64,000 nt of DNA from Phytohabitans houttuyneae (lineage in GTDB: Bacteria > Actinomycetota > Actinomycetes > Mycobacteriales > Micromonosporaceae). A model generated the notes under the pieces. The model was not told where the DNA came from. It ran no database searches and saw only the letters and a list, made by a program, of their open reading frames with translations. Below, in pieces: positions 9,408 to 18,689 of the stretch (its first letter is position 1; each line of letters starts with the position of its first letter). The stretch spans positions 2,099,001 through 2,163,000 of the forward strand of contig NZ_BLPF01000001.1 of the NCBI RefSeq assembly GCF_011764425.1. Direction: 5' to 3'. The translations under genes were made by a program, and so were the position numbers.

Positions 9408-11051
9408 ATGTCCCGCAGAGCGCTCGCGAGCGCCCTTGCCGTCGCCACCGCCGCAGCCGCCGGATTCCTCGTCGCCATCGCCATGGCACCGGCGGCGCTC
9501 GCGGCGGGTACCGGCACCGGCTACCTGCGCACCAACGGCAACAAGATTGTCGACAGCACCGGCGCGACCGTCCGGCTGACCGGCATCAACTGGTTTGGCA
9601 TGGAGACGGACAACAAGACCTTCCACGGCTTGTGGTCCAACAACCCCTGGCGCGGCCAGCTCGACAAGATGGCCAGCCTGGGCTACAACACCCTGCGCAT
9701 CCCCTACTCCAACGACGCCCTCAAGGCCGGTGCGACCGCGACCGGCATCAACGACTTCGTCAACCCGGACCTGGTCGGCAACTCGCCGCTGCAGATCCTC
9801 GACAAGGTCATCGACTACGCCGGCACCAAGGGCATGCGGGTCATCCTCGACCGGCACCGCCCGACGTCGGCTGGGCAGTCGGCGCTCTGGTACACCCCCA
9901 CCGTGTCAGAGGCGACCTGGATCAGCGACTGGCAGATGCTGGCCCGGCGGTACGCGGGCAACACCACCGTCATCGGCGCGGACCTGCACAACGAGCCGCA
10001 CGCCGACGGCACCAACCCCAACGCCACCGGCGCCTGCTGGGGCTGCGGCGTGCAGACGCGTGACTGGCGGCTGGCGGCCGAGCGGGCCGGCAACGCGATC
10101 CTCGGCGTGCAGCCCAACTGGCTGATCTTCGTGGAGGGCGTGAGCTGCCCCAGCGGTGGCCTGTCGAACGTGTGGGACGGCGACCCCAGCAACGACGAGA
10201 GCTGCGGCTGGTGGGGTGGCAACCTGTCCAAGGCGGGCGAGTTCCCGGTACGGCTGAACGTGGCCAACCGCCTCGTGTACTCGCCGCACGAGTACGCGAT
10301 CTCGGTGTACCACCAGGACTGGTTCGACGAGCCCAACTACCCGGCGAACCTGCCGGCGATCTGGGACGGCTTCTGGGGTTACCTGTACAAGCAGAACGTC
10401 GCGCCGATCATGATGGGCGAGTTCGGCAGCACGCTGGCCGACCCGAAGGACAAGGTGTGGCTGCAGGAGCTGATGCGGTACACCGGCACGGGCGTCAACG
10501 GCATGTCCTTCACGTACTGGTCGTGGAACCCCAACTCGGGTGACACGGGCGGCATCGCGCTCGACGACTGGACGAACATCAACACGGAGAAGCAGGCGAT
10601 CCTCCAGCCGTACCTGATCGCACCGGTCGGCGGCGGACCCACGACGGGTGGGCCGACGACGGGTGGGCCGACCACCGGCGGACCCACGACCGGCGTGCCG
10701 ACCACGGGCCCGCCGCCCACGACCAACGGGCCGCTCGGCTGCCAGGTGACGTACCAGCAGACGAACGCCTGGCAGGGCGGCTTCCAGGGCAACCTGACCG
10801 TGCGGAACCAGACGGGCAACGCGGTCAACCCGTGGAGCGTCGTCTGGACCTGGCCGGCCGGCGTGACGCTCGGCAGCGGGTGGAACGCGACCGTGACGCA
10901 GAGCGGCACCACCGTGACCGCGGCGGCGCCGTCCTGGAGTCCGTCGCTGCCGGCGGGCAGTTCGGTGACGATCGGCTTCACGGCGAACGGTGCCGCGACC
11001 GCGCCGGCGAACGTGCGTCTCAATGGCGGTAACTGCACGGCGACCGCATAG
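9408..11051 (+). CDS. Secreted GH5 endoglucanase with C-terminal CBM2
   Basis: Hydrolyses beta-1,4-glucan (cellulose or related) outside the cell. The 547-residue protein has a signal peptide of about 33 residues ending ALAAG, a GH5 barrel (residues ~38-400) containing LTGINWFGMET, the acid/base glutamate in DLHNEPHADG and the nucleophile glutamate in MMGEFGSTLADP, a linker of repeated PTTGG units, and a CBM2 cellulose-binding module from about residue 440 (CQVTYQQTNAWQGGFQGNLT ... NGGNC). GGAGAG precedes the ATG. It forms a small polysaccharide-degradation locus with the CBM2-pectate lyase 1.2 kb downstream, separated by transposase remnants. Confidence 0.93.
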   Translation: MSRRALASALAVATAAAAGFLVAIAMAPAALAAGTGTGYLRTNGNKIVDSTGATVRLTGINWFGMETDNKTFHGLWSNNPWRGQLDKMASLGYNTLRIPYSNDALKAGATATGINDFVNPDLVGNSPLQILDKVIDYAGTKGMRVILDRHRPTSAGQSALWYTPTVSEATWISDWQMLARRYAGNTTVIGADLHNEPHADGTNPNATGACWGCGVQTRDWRLAAERAGNAILGVQPNWLIFVEGVSCPSGGLSNVWDGDPSNDESCGWWGGNLSKAGEFPVRLNVANRLVYSPHEYAISVYHQDWFDEPNYPANLPAIWDGFWGYLYKQNVAPIMMGEFGSTLADPKDKVWLQELMRYTGTGVNGMSFTYWSWNPNSGDTGGIALDDWTNINTEKQAILQPYLIAPVGGGPTTGGPTTGGPTTGGPTTGVPTTGPPPTTNGPLGCQVTYQQTNAWQGGFQGNLTVRNQTGNAVNPWSVVWTWPAGVTLGSGWNATVTQSGTTVTAAAPSWSPSLPAGSSVTIGFTANGAATAPANVRLNGGNCTATA

Positions 11052-11063
11052 TGCGGTGACTAC

Positions 11064-11131
11064 CGTGGTTCGCCGGGCTTCCGGCGAACCACGGCCCGTG
11101 CCGGACGCGGTGTTTCGGGTCCGGCACGGGC
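11064..11131 (+). terminator. Tandem hairpin terminators after cellulase
   Basis: Two adjacent perfect 13-bp stems: CGTGGTTCGCCGG / CCGGCGAACCACG (11064-11093) and GCCCGTGCCGGAC / GTCCGGCACGGGC (11094-11131). Confidence 0.75.
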
Positions 11132-11213
11132 GCTCGCGAGGCCAGGGCGAAGTCTCGGGGTTTGGCACGGGCGTCGGCATGGCGTGATCTTTGGGTGAGC
11201 CGTCGTCGGTGAC

Positions 11214-11797
11214 ATGAGGAAGCGCGACCCCCAGCCTTGGCTGGTCGGTGACGACCTCTGGGCCCGCATCGAGCCGTTGCTGCCGAAGCAATCGGCTCGT
11301 TCGGGCCCTGGTCGTCGGCCGGTCGATGACCGCAAAGTGTTGTGCGGCATCTTGTTCGTCCTGTTCACCGGCATCCGTAGGGAATGGCTGCCCAACGCGT
11401 TCGGCTTCGGCCGCGGGGGACGACCTGCGGGCGACGGCTGCGCGACTGGACAGTGCCGGTGTGTGGCAACGCCTGCACGAGGTACTGCAGGCGGCTGGGT
11501 AACTCGACTTGTCCCGGGTGGTGGTCGACTCCAGCCATGTCCGAGCGCTCAAGGGCGGCCCAAACCCGGCCGGAGTCCGACGCCCGCGGAATCCCGTTGG
11601 CGGTGCTGCTGATCGGCGGCAACCGCAACGACGTCACCCAGCTTCGTCTCGTTAATGCAGACCATCCCGCCGATCCGCGGCAAACGCGGCTCCGGGCTGG
11701 GGAAGCGGAGGGAGATCCGCGACGACCTCCACGAAGCCCTGCTCAAGCTGGGTTGCGCCCTGATCTGCAGGCGTCTGAGTTCTTGGAGTTCCTGACG
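11214..11797 (+). pseudogene. Decayed IS5-type transposase remnant 1
   Basis: Pieces of one transposase appear in successive frames: WLVGDDLWARIEPLLPKQSA and VLCGILFVLFTGIR (from 11214), then DSAGVWQRLHEVLQAAG, DLSRVVVDSSHVRALKGGP and GIPLAVLLIGGNRNDVTQL in other frames, then PPIRGKRGSGLG directly joined to RDDLHEALLKLGCALICRR. The jump deletes most of the C-terminal catalytic part. At least three frame changes and an internal deletion make it non-functional. Terminal inverted repeats were not identified. Confidence 0.8.
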
Positions 11798-11856
11798 CAA
11801 TGGGGTGAACCTGGTGGGTGGTGCCATGCCGCCGCTGGCGGGTCGGCCTCGTGGGC

Positions 11857-12110
11857 ATGCGTCGTGGTGAACGGCCGCCGTGGGTCGTTCCGGATGGGTT
11901 GGGGCAGCGGGTCGAGCCGTTGCTGCCGGACAAGCCGCGCCGGTTCCGCACGGCGTCCTCTTCGTAGTGCACACGGGCATCCACTGGGAGTTCCGACCCC
12001 AGCAGCTCGGCTTCGGTTGCGGGATGACCAGCTGGCGCAGGTTGGGAGAGTGGAACACCGCCGGGGCGTGGACCCAGCTCTACTCATCGATGCTCTTGAG
12101 TGGCACCCCG
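11857..12110 (+). pseudogene. Decayed IS5-type transposase remnant 2
   Basis: An N-terminal fragment of a second, different transposase: PPWVVPDGLGQRVEPLLPDK from 11857, then in another frame VLFVVHTGIHWEFRPQQLGF and MTSWRRLGEWNTAGAWTQLY. A short stretch between the two is missing and the catalytic DDE part is absent. It sits directly behind remnant 1, so the gap between cellulase and pectate lyase was an insertion hotspot. Confidence 0.72.
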
Positions 12111-12231
12111 ATCCGTGGTTTTATGGGAAAGCGCTTACCTCCGGGCTGGAGGCGCTGAGCCGGATGAGTTCCCACGATCCTCGCGAGGGCAACTGGGCAG
12201 GGCCCCCGCAACACGAAGCCCAGGAGACAGC

Positions 12232-13598
12232 ATGTTCAGAACACGGCGTCGCATCGCCCTGTTCACCGCAGCGACCGCCGCCGCAGCCCTCTCCGCGGCG
12301 GGCGTCGTCATCGTCGCCACCGGAGCGCAGGCCGCGGCCGGCTGCCGGGTGACGTACACCGTCAGCAACCAGTGGGGCGGCGGCTTCGGTGCCAGCGTGA
12401 CCGTCACGAACCTCGGCGACCCCATCACGAGTTGGGCGCTCACCTGGTCCTACTCCGCCGGCCAGACCGTCACCCAGGCGTGGAACGCCACCGTGACGCA
12501 GAGCGGCAGCCAGGTCACCGCCCGGAACGCCAGCTACAACGGCAACCTCGCCACCAACGCGAGCGCCGACTTCGGCTTCAACGGCTCGTGGAACAACAGC
12601 TCCAACCCGGCACCGACCAGCTTCGCGGTCAACGGCACGGCCTGCACCGGCAGCGTCTCGCCGACGACGCCGGGCACCAACCCGACGACGCCGGGCACGA
12701 GCCCCGCACCACCCACCACTCCCCGCCGAACAACCCGCCACAGACCGGCCTGGTCGGCTGGGGCACACAGAACGGTGGTACCTCCGGCGGTGGCGGCGCG
12801 GGGACCACGACGGTCACCTCCGCTTCCGCACTGACCAGCGCGCTCGGCTCCACCAGTGCCTCGGTCATCCGCGTCTCCGGCACGATCTCCTGCTCCGGCA
12901 TGCTGCGGGTGCGGTCCAACAAGACCATCATCGGCAACTCGGGCGCGACGATCTCCGGTTGCGGCTTCAACATCAATGGCGACCGCAACGTCATCATCCG
13001 CAACCTCACCTTCCGCGGCTGGGACGACGACGCGATCAACGTCCAGGAGTCGGCCACCAACATCTGGATCGACCACAACAGCTTCACCAGCGGGTACGAC
13101 GGTGCTGTCGACATCAAGCGCGGCTCGGACTTCATCACCGTCTCGTGGAACCGCGTGTTCGGCCACGACAAGTCGATGCTGCTCGGCCACAGTGACGACA
13201 ACGCCAGCCAGGATCGTGGCCACCTGCGCGTGACGTACCACCACAACTGGTTCGACGGCTCCAACCAGCGCCACCCGCGGGTCCGCTTCGGCAACCCGGT
13301 GCACGTCTACAACAACCTCTACAGCAACGTCGGCGGCTACGGCGTGGCGTCCACCGAGGGCGCGGGCGTGCTCGTCGAGGGCAACTACTTCGAGAACACC
13401 GACGACCCGTACCACCTGGGCGAGGGCGACTCCGGCCCGGGCACGCTCGTGGCCCGCAACAACTGCTTCGTCAACTCGGGCAGCGGGCAAGCCGGTGGCA
13501 GCGTGGCCGGCATCCCGTACTCGTACCAGCTCGACACCGCGTGCAACGTGAAGTCCATCGTGTCCGGCGGCGCCGGCGCGGGGCGGATCAGCCTCTGA
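12232..13598 (+). CDS. Secreted pectate lyase (PL1) with N-terminal CBM2, one-base frame break
   Basis: Cleaves polygalacturonate by beta-elimination outside the cell. If one C is restored to the CCCC run at 12721-12724, a single 455-residue protein results: signal peptide (MFRTRRRIALFTAATAAAAL ... AQAA), a CBM2 module (CRVTYTVSNQWGGGFGASVT ... NGTAC), a Thr/Pro/Gly linker, then a pectate lyase domain beginning GLVGWGTQNGGTSGGGGAG with the calcium-site region IWIDHNSFTSGYDGAVDIKR and the catalytic-arginine region HPRVRFG. The 5' part reads in one frame, the lyase in another; both have normal codon use, so the break is probably sequencing error. AGGAG lies six bases before the ATG. Confidence 0.88.
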
Positions 13599-13602
13599 TC
13601 GT

Positions 13603-15060
13603 CTAAACAGGACGGACGGCGGGCATCCCGAGAAGCACCCCTGGTGTGCGGGGTGCCCGCCCCTTCTCCCACGCGTCACCGGCCCGCGTGCGCCGGTGGT
13701 GCAGCGGGGCACCGTCGGCGTTGAGGTGGTGCGGCGCCGCGTACGTCACGACGGTGTGCACGATGTCGCCCGGCCGGATCTGGTCGCCGATCGCGCCGGT
13801 GGCGAAGTGCACCAGGCGGCCGTCGCGCGCGCGGCCGGACAGGCGGCCGGTGCGCTCGTCCTTGCGCCCCTCGCCGACGGCCACGAGCAGCTCGACGCTC
13901 TCGCCGACGAGCGCCTTGTTTTCCGCCCAGGTGACCTCTTCGACCAGGGCCATCAGCCGCTCGTACCGCTCCTGCACCACCTGCTTCGGCAGCTGGTCGG
14001 GCATGGTCGCGGCGGGCGTGCCGGGCCGCTTGGAGTACTGGAACGTGAACGCGCCGGCGAACCGGGCCTCCCGCACCACGTCGAGCGTGCGGGCGAAGTC
14101 GTCCTCCGTCTCGCCCGGGAAGCCGACGATGATGTCGGTGGTGATCGCCGCGTCCGGCATCGCCGCGCGCACCTTCTCGATGATGCCGAGGTACTTGTCC
14201 GCCCGGTACGACCGGCGCATCGCCTTGAGCATCGCGTCGGAGCCGGACTGCAGCGGCATGTGCAGCTGGTGGCAGACGTTGGGCGTCTCGGCCATCGCGG
14301 CGATCACGTCGTCGGTGAAGTCCTTGGGGTGCGGGCTGGTGAACCGCACCCGCTCCAGCCCCTCGATGCCCCCGGTGGCGCGCAGCAGCTTGCCGAAGGC
14401 GAGCCGGTCGCCGAACTCGACTCCGTACGAGTTCACGTTCTGCCCGAGGAGGGTCACCTCCAGCACGCCCTCCGCGACGAGCGCCTCGACCTCGGCGAGG
14501 ATCTCACCCGGCCGGCGGTCCTTCTCCTTGCCGCGCAGTGCCGGGACGATGCAGAAGGTGCACGTGTTGTTGCACCCCACCGAGATCGACACCCACCCGG
14601 CGTACGTGGACTCGCGGCGGGTCGGCAGCGTGGAGGGGAAGACCTCCAGCGACTCGAGGATCTCCACCTCGGCCGCGGCGTTGTGGCGGGCCCGCTCCAG
14701 CAGGGCGGGCAGCGAGCCGATGTTGTGGGTACCGAAGACGACGTCGACCCACGGCGCGCGGCTCACGATCTCACCGCGGTCCTTCTGCGCCAGGCAACCG
14801 CCGACCGCGATCTGCATGCCGGGGTGCTTGTCCTTGACCGGGCGCAGGTGGCCGAGGTTGCCGTAGAGGCGGTTGTCGGCGTTTTCCCGCACCGCGCAGG
14901 TGTTGAAAACCATCACATCCGGCTCGTCCGACTCGCTGGCACGCACATAGCCGGCCTGCTCCATGAGGCCGGAGATGCGCTCGGAGTCGTGGACGTTCAT
15001 CTGGCAGCCGTACGTCCGCACCTGGTAGGTGCGCGGGTTGCCGGTGGGTGCGGTAGTCAT
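13603..15060 (-). CDS. miaB: tRNA-2-methylthio-N6-dimethylallyladenosine synthase
   Basis: Radical-SAM methylthiotransferase that converts i6A37 (the MiaA product) to ms2i6A37. The 485 residues contain the N-terminal UPF0004 domain with three cluster cysteines (YGCQMN, NTCAVRE, GGCLAQ), the radical-SAM motif CNNTCTFC, and a C-terminal TRAM domain. The start at 15060 ([20 protein letters not shown]) is chosen because the family signature begins immediately after it; the frame is open to 15255 without conserved sequence. Its last 60 bases hold an imperfect stem (13618-13661) that may end transcription between it and the converging pectate lyase. Confidence 0.95.
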   Translation of the reverse strand: MTTAPTGNPRTYQVRTYGCQMNVHDSERISGLMEQAGYVRASESDEPDVMVFNTCAVRENADNRLYGNLGHLRPVKDKHPGMQIAVGGCLAQKDRGEIVSRAPWVDVVFGTHNIGSLPALLERARHNAAAEVEILESLEVFPSTLPTRRESTYAGWVSISVGCNNTCTFCIVPALRGKEKDRRPGEILAEVEALVAEGVLEVTLLGQNVNSYGVEFGDRLAFGKLLRATGGIEGLERVRFTSPHPKDFTDDVIAAMAETPNVCHQLHMPLQSGSDAMLKAMRRSYRADKYLGIIEKVRAAMPDAAITTDIIVGFPGETEDDFARTLDVVREARFAGAFTFQYSKRPGTPAATMPDQLPKQVVQERYERLMALVEEVTWAENKALVGESVELLVAVGEGRKDERTGRLSGRARDGRLVHFATGAIGDQIRPGDIVHTVVTYAAPHHLNADGAPLHHRRTRAGDAWEKGRAPRTPGVLLGMPAVRPV

Positions 15061-15115
15061 GGCAGAGTCAAGACTAACTGTCGGAGGTCGGAAGCCAATT
15101 TTCTGGGAGGCGTAA

Positions 15116-15393
15116 ATGTGCCGGAGCATCATGACGCTGCGGGAGCCGTTCGTCGAGGAGGTCACCGAGGCTGACATCCAGGCGGCCGCGCTGCAGTACG
15201 TCCGCAAGATCTCCGGCTTCCGTACCCCCGCTGCCCACAACGCCGATGCCTTCAACGCCGCGGTCGCCGCGGTCGCCGATGCGACGCGGACGCTGCTCGA
15301 AGATCTTGTGGTCCGCCCCAGCCCGAACGCGGACTCCCCGAGGTGCGGCGCGAGAAGGCCCGCGCCGCCCGCCTGGCCTCAGGCCGCGGTTAG
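15116..15393 (+). CDS. DUF2277 family protein, one-base frame break near the 3' end
   Basis: A small protein starting [12 protein letters not shown] and containing [17 protein letters not shown], the hallmark of DUF2277, whose function is unknown. As read, the frame runs into unrelated sequence after residue 74. Adding one C to the CCCC run at 15336-15339 gives the normal family ending [17 protein letters not shown] and a stop at 15391-15393, total 92 residues. The corrected stop overlaps the end of the converging gene by 15 bases. Confidence 0.8.
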
Positions 15394-15900
15394 GTCGGAC
15401 GCGGTCACGATCAGATCGGGCTCCCAGCGCGACTGGCGGCACTCCTCCGACTCGCGGCACCGCTGCGTGGCGATCGTGCACGGGCGGGCGTTGGAGTGCG
15501 CCGCGCCGTCATCGGTGTCGGCCACGTCGACGTGCGTGGGCCGGAGCGTGCCGTCCGGCATCGCCAGCAGGTGGCGGCCGGGGTTGAGCGTGTCGTCGGC
15601 GACGAGGCAGCGGTGACCGAGCCGGCGCGCGACGGCGGCGACCACCGCGGACTCCGGGATGCCGGTGGGAGGGCCGTAGCACTCCACGATCGTGGGAAAG
15701 TCGCCCGAGGTATGCCACACGTCACAGAGCACCGCATCCGCCGGTAATCGGGCGGGGTCGGCGGCGCCCAGCGGCACCACGGGACGGCCGAGCACCGCTT
15801 CGAGAGTGGCGCACAACCGGGCCGGGTGAACCCGGGCGTCGACCGACCAGGACCAGATCACGGCCGGAGATTCCATATGACGATGGTCGCTGGCCAGCAC
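15379..15900 (-). CDS. Hypothetical protein
   Basis: A 173-codon open frame with normal GC-rich third positions; no family recognised. Visible features are a Trp-rich start (VIWSWSVDARVHPARL), a central segment AVVAAVARRLGHRCLVADD and a Cys-containing, polar C-terminal third. The start is uncertain: GTG at 15900 or ATG at 15876 (MESPAVIWSW), neither with a well-spaced ribosome site. No signal peptide. It converges with the DUF2277 gene and is divergent from the amino-acid transporter operon. Confidence 0.6.
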   Translation of the reverse strand: MLASDHRHMESPAVIWSWSVDARVHPARLCATLEAVLGRPVVPLGAADPARLPADAVLCDVWHTSGDFPTIVECYGPPTGIPESAVVAAVARRLGHRCLVADDTLNPGRHLLAMPDGTLRPTHVDVADTDDGAAHSNARPCTIATQRCRESEECRQSRWEPDLIVTASDLTAA

Positions 15901-16023
15901 CGTATGCGTGGCCGGTGTTATTCCTCCGTGACCAAGTAAGTGGCTTTACCGAACTCTGAGCCGCTTAAAGTTGCCGAAGCCGAGGAATCGGCCAACGGAG
16001 AGTAGTTGCGACGTTACAGGGCG

Positions 16024-16779
16024 GTGACCACAGTGGCAGCGGGCGAACCGCTCATCGTGCTCGACTCAGTTAACAAGTGGTTCGGACCGCTGCACGTGCT
16101 GCAAGACGTCAGCCTCTCGGTCGACCGCGGCGAGGTCGTCGTGGTCATCGGGCCGTCCGGTTCGGGCAAGTCCACACTGTGTCGGGCGATCAACCGGCTC
16201 GAGCCGATCAACTCCGGCACCATCACGTTCGACGGCCAGCCGCTCCCCGCCGAGGGTCGCGACCTCGCACGGCTGCGCAGCGAAGTCGGCATGGTGTTCC
16301 AGTCGTTCAACCTCTTCGCGCACAAGACCATCCTGCAGAACGTGACGCTGGGTCCGATCAAGGTGCGCAAGGAGAAGCCGGCCGCGGCCCGCGACCGGGC
16401 GATGACGCTTCTGGAGCGCGTGGGCATCGCGAGCCAGGCCCAGAAGTACCCGGCCCAGCTCTCCGGCGGTCAGCAGCAGCGGGCGGCCATCGCCCGGGCC
16501 TTGGCGATGCAGCCCAAGGCGATGCTCTTCGACGAGCCCACGAGCGCGCTCGACCCGGAGATGGTCGGCGAGGTGCTCGACGTGATGACGTCGCTGGCCC
16601 GGGACGGAATGACGATGGTGGTGGTGACGCACGAAATGGGGTTCGCGCGGCACGCCGCCAAGAGGGTGGTCTTCATGGCTGACGGCCAGTTGGTCGAGCA
16701 AGCACCACCGGACGAGTTCTTCGGCAGCCCGAAGAGTGAACGGGCCAAGGATTTCCTGTCGAAGATCCTGACGCACTAG
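16024..16779 (+). CDS. gluA: Polar amino-acid (glutamate-type) ABC transporter ATP-binding protein
   Basis: Powers uptake of glutamate or a related polar amino acid together with the next genes. It contains Walker [11 protein letters not shown]-loop [10 protein letters not shown], signature LSGGQQQR, Walker [15 protein letters not shown] and switch histidine VVTHEMGF, in the order and spacing of the GluA/GlnQ class. About 251 residues. The start is uncertain: GTG at 16024 is used, but an in-frame TTG at 16006 follows a GGAGAG with very short spacing. First gene of the operon. Confidence 0.88.
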   Translation: MTTVAAGEPLIVLDSVNKWFGPLHVLQDVSLSVDRGEVVVVIGPSGSGKSTLCRAINRLEPINSGTITFDGQPLPAEGRDLARLRSEVGMVFQSFNLFAHKTILQNVTLGPIKVRKEKPAAARDRAMTLLERVGIASQAQKYPAQLSGGQQQRAAIARALAMQPKAMLFDEPTSALDPEMVGEVLDVMTSLARDGMTMVVVTHEMGFARHAAKRVVFMADGQLVEQAPPDEFFGSPKSERAKDFLSKILTH

Positions 16780-16839
16780 GCGTCCATTGTGGAGCGCACC
16801 GCCAGGATTCGGGGGCTCCGTCGAACGAGGAGGGTAACA

Positions 16840-17724
16840 ATGCGTATTGCTCGCTTGACCGCGGTCGCCGCGGCGGCGGTGCTGTCTTTGGGTATCGCCG
16901 CTTGTGGTGGCGATGACGGTGACGACAGCGGTTCCACGGGTACCGGGACCAAGTCCTTCGAGGCCGGCAGCACCATGGAGCGGCTCAACAAGGCACAGAA
17001 GATCGTGATCGGCACCAAGTTCGACCAGCCGGGCTTCGGCCTGAAGGGCCTCGACGGCAAGCCGGCCGGTTTCGACGTCGAGATCGGCAAGATCATTGCG
17101 GATGAGCTCGGCATTCCCGCGGGCAACATCGAGTACATCGAGACGCCGTCCGCGGTGCGCGAGGAGAAGATCGAGAAGGGCGAGGCGGACATCGTCGTCG
17201 CCACGTACACGATCAACGACAAGCGCAAGCAGCGGATCGACTTCGCCGGCCCGTACTACGTCGCCGGGCAGAACATCCTTGTGAAGGCCGACGACACCTC
17301 GATCACCGGCCCGGACTCCTTCAAGGCCGGCGACAAGAAGGTCTGCTCGGTGCAGGGCTCGACCCCGGCCGCGAAGATCGAGGAGTACCTGTCGAACAAG
17401 GCCGAGCAGCTGGTGCTCTTCGACGTGTACACCAAGTGCATCGACGCCCTCAACAGCGGTCAGGTCAACGCGGTGACCACGGACAACGTGATCCTGCTCG
17501 GCTTCATCGCCCGCAACGAGGGCAAGTTCAAGCTCGCCGGTGAAAACTTCACCGAGGAGCCGTACGGCATCGGTGTGAAGAAGGGCGACACGGCCTTCCG
17601 CACGTTCATCAACGACACGCTCGAGAAGGCCTACAGCGACGGCCGCTACGAGAAGGCGTGGAAGGACACGGCCGGCAAGTTCGACGACCAGGTGCCGACC
17701 GGCCCGGCCGTCAACCGGTACTAG
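16840..17724 (+). CDS. gluB: Glutamate-type ABC transporter substrate-binding lipoprotein
   Basis: Extracytoplasmic solute receptor of the transporter. The 294-residue protein starts MRIARLTAVAAAAVLSL and has a lipobox ending GIAAC near residue 21, then a Gly/Asp-rich tether and a family 3 periplasmic binding fold (VIGTKFDQPGFGLKGLDGKP ... GFDVEIGKIIADELG, AVTTDNVILLGF, EEPYGIGVKKGD). The ATG at 16840 is preceded by a strong AGGAGGG. It follows gluA by 60 bases and precedes gluC by 40. Confidence 0.93.
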   Translation: MRIARLTAVAAAAVLSLGIAACGGDDGDDSGSTGTGTKSFEAGSTMERLNKAQKIVIGTKFDQPGFGLKGLDGKPAGFDVEIGKIIADELGIPAGNIEYIETPSAVREEKIEKGEADIVVATYTINDKRKQRIDFAGPYYVAGQNILVKADDTSITGPDSFKAGDKKVCSVQGSTPAAKIEEYLSNKAEQLVLFDVYTKCIDALNSGQVNAVTTDNVILLGFIARNEGKFKLAGENFTEEPYGIGVKKGDTAFRTFINDTLEKAYSDGRYEKAWKDTAGKFDDQVPTGPAVNRY

Positions 17725-17764
17725 GTCAACGCGGTAGCTGGAAGGTGAGCGGTAGGAGATTTCC

Positions 17765-18472
17765 GTGAGTGTGCTAATCGATCACTTCGACGTCTTCGCC
17801 AGCGGCCTGTGGCTCACCTTCCAGCTATGCCTGCTCTCCGCGATCGGTGCCCTGATCCTGGGCACCATCGTGGCGGTCATGCGAATCTCGCCGGTCCCGC
17901 CGCTGCGGTGGGTCGGCACGGCGTACGTCACCGTTTTCCGCAACTGCCCGCTGACGATCGTGTTCTTCTTCGCGGCGTTCGGGCTGCCGGCGCTGGGCTC
18001 CAACGGCGACTTCCTCAGGATTCCCGGGCTGACGACGCTCTTCACCCGGCTCGGGGTGGACATCCCGTACTTCCGGTTCGCCATCATCGCGCTCAGCGTC
18101 TACACCGGCGCGTTCGTCTGCGAGGCGATCCGCAGCGGCATCAACGCGGTCCCGCCGGGACAGGCCGAGGCCGCGCGGGCGATCGGCCTGACGTTCACGC
18201 AAAACCTGCGCTTCGTCGTGCTGCCGCAGGCGTGGAAGGCGGCCATCGTGCCGCTCGGCAGCGTGATCATCGCCATGATCAAGAATTCCGCGCTGGCCGG
18301 CTTCTTCGGCCTCGTCGGCGACCTGTCCAACTCGGGGGTCAACCTCACGAGCGCGCTCGGTGAGCCGATCATCCCGGTCTTCATCGGTGTCTCGATCGGG
18401 TTCCTCATCATGACCGCGCCCCTCGGCATCCTCCTCGACCGCATCGAGCGCCGCCGCGCGGTGGCCCGATGA
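17765..18472 (+). CDS. gluC: Glutamate-type ABC transporter permease
   Basis: First of two membrane subunits. The 235-residue protein starts with GTG at 17765 and has several hydrophobic helices and the permease EAA loop seen as GQAEAARAIGLTFTQNLRFV followed by LPQAW, the coupling site to GluA. HisM-type family. Its stop codon overlaps the ATG of a micro-ORF by four bases (ATGA at 18469-18472). Confidence 0.93.
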   Translation: MSVLIDHFDVFASGLWLTFQLCLLSAIGALILGTIVAVMRISPVPPLRWVGTAYVTVFRNCPLTIVFFFAAFGLPALGSNGDFLRIPGLTTLFTRLGVDIPYFRFAIIALSVYTGAFVCEAIRSGINAVPPGQAEAARAIGLTFTQNLRFVVLPQAWKAAIVPLGSVIIAMIKNSALAGFFGLVGDLSNSGVNLTSALGEPIIPVFIGVSIGFLIMTAPLGILLDRIERRRAVAR

Positions 18473-18573
18473 CCGAGGCGACGGTGCACAGCCGCGCGCG
18501 AGCCCGCCAGGCGTCTGGACGGAGCCGCACGGCCGACGCAGTCGGGGTTTCCGGGCGGCGGAGGAAGGCATGA
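18469..18573 (+). CDS. Micro-ORF between gluC and gluD (34 codons)
   Basis: Begins with an ATG overlapping the gluC stop (ATGA) and ends in a stop that overlaps the next micro-ORF (ATGA). The product, starting MTEATVHSRARARQ, is basic and has no recognised family. It may serve as a translational relay, with the peptide itself unimportant. No strong ribosome site of its own is seen. Evidence is the overlap architecture only. Confidence 0.4.
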   Translation: MTEATVHSRARARQASGRSRTADAVGVSGRRRKA

Positions 18574-18689
18574 GCGGGAGTCGCGAGGCTACGGGCCCGG
18601 ACCACGACGGCGGACGAGCGCCGAACGACGGAGCGTGGCAGGCACTGCCCTCAGCGCCGCACGAGCGAGCCAGCCAGGAGAGACTGTGA
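18570..18689 (+). CDS. Micro-ORF between gluC and gluD (39 codons)
   Basis: Starts at an ATG overlapping the preceding micro-ORF stop, with GGAGG a few bases upstream, and ends in a TGA that overlaps the GTG of gluD (GTGA at 18686-18689). Product MSGSREATGPDHDGG... is polar, with no recognised domain. The good ribosome site and the unbroken chain of four-base overlaps suggest it is translated and couples gluD to gluC. Confidence 0.45.
   Translation: MSGSREATGPDHDGGRAPNDGAWQALPSAPHERASQERL

Noticed and set aside
10622-10730. CRISPR-like short repeats (PTTGG-coding units)
   Set aside because: In-frame linker repeats of the cellulase, without spacers of uniform length.
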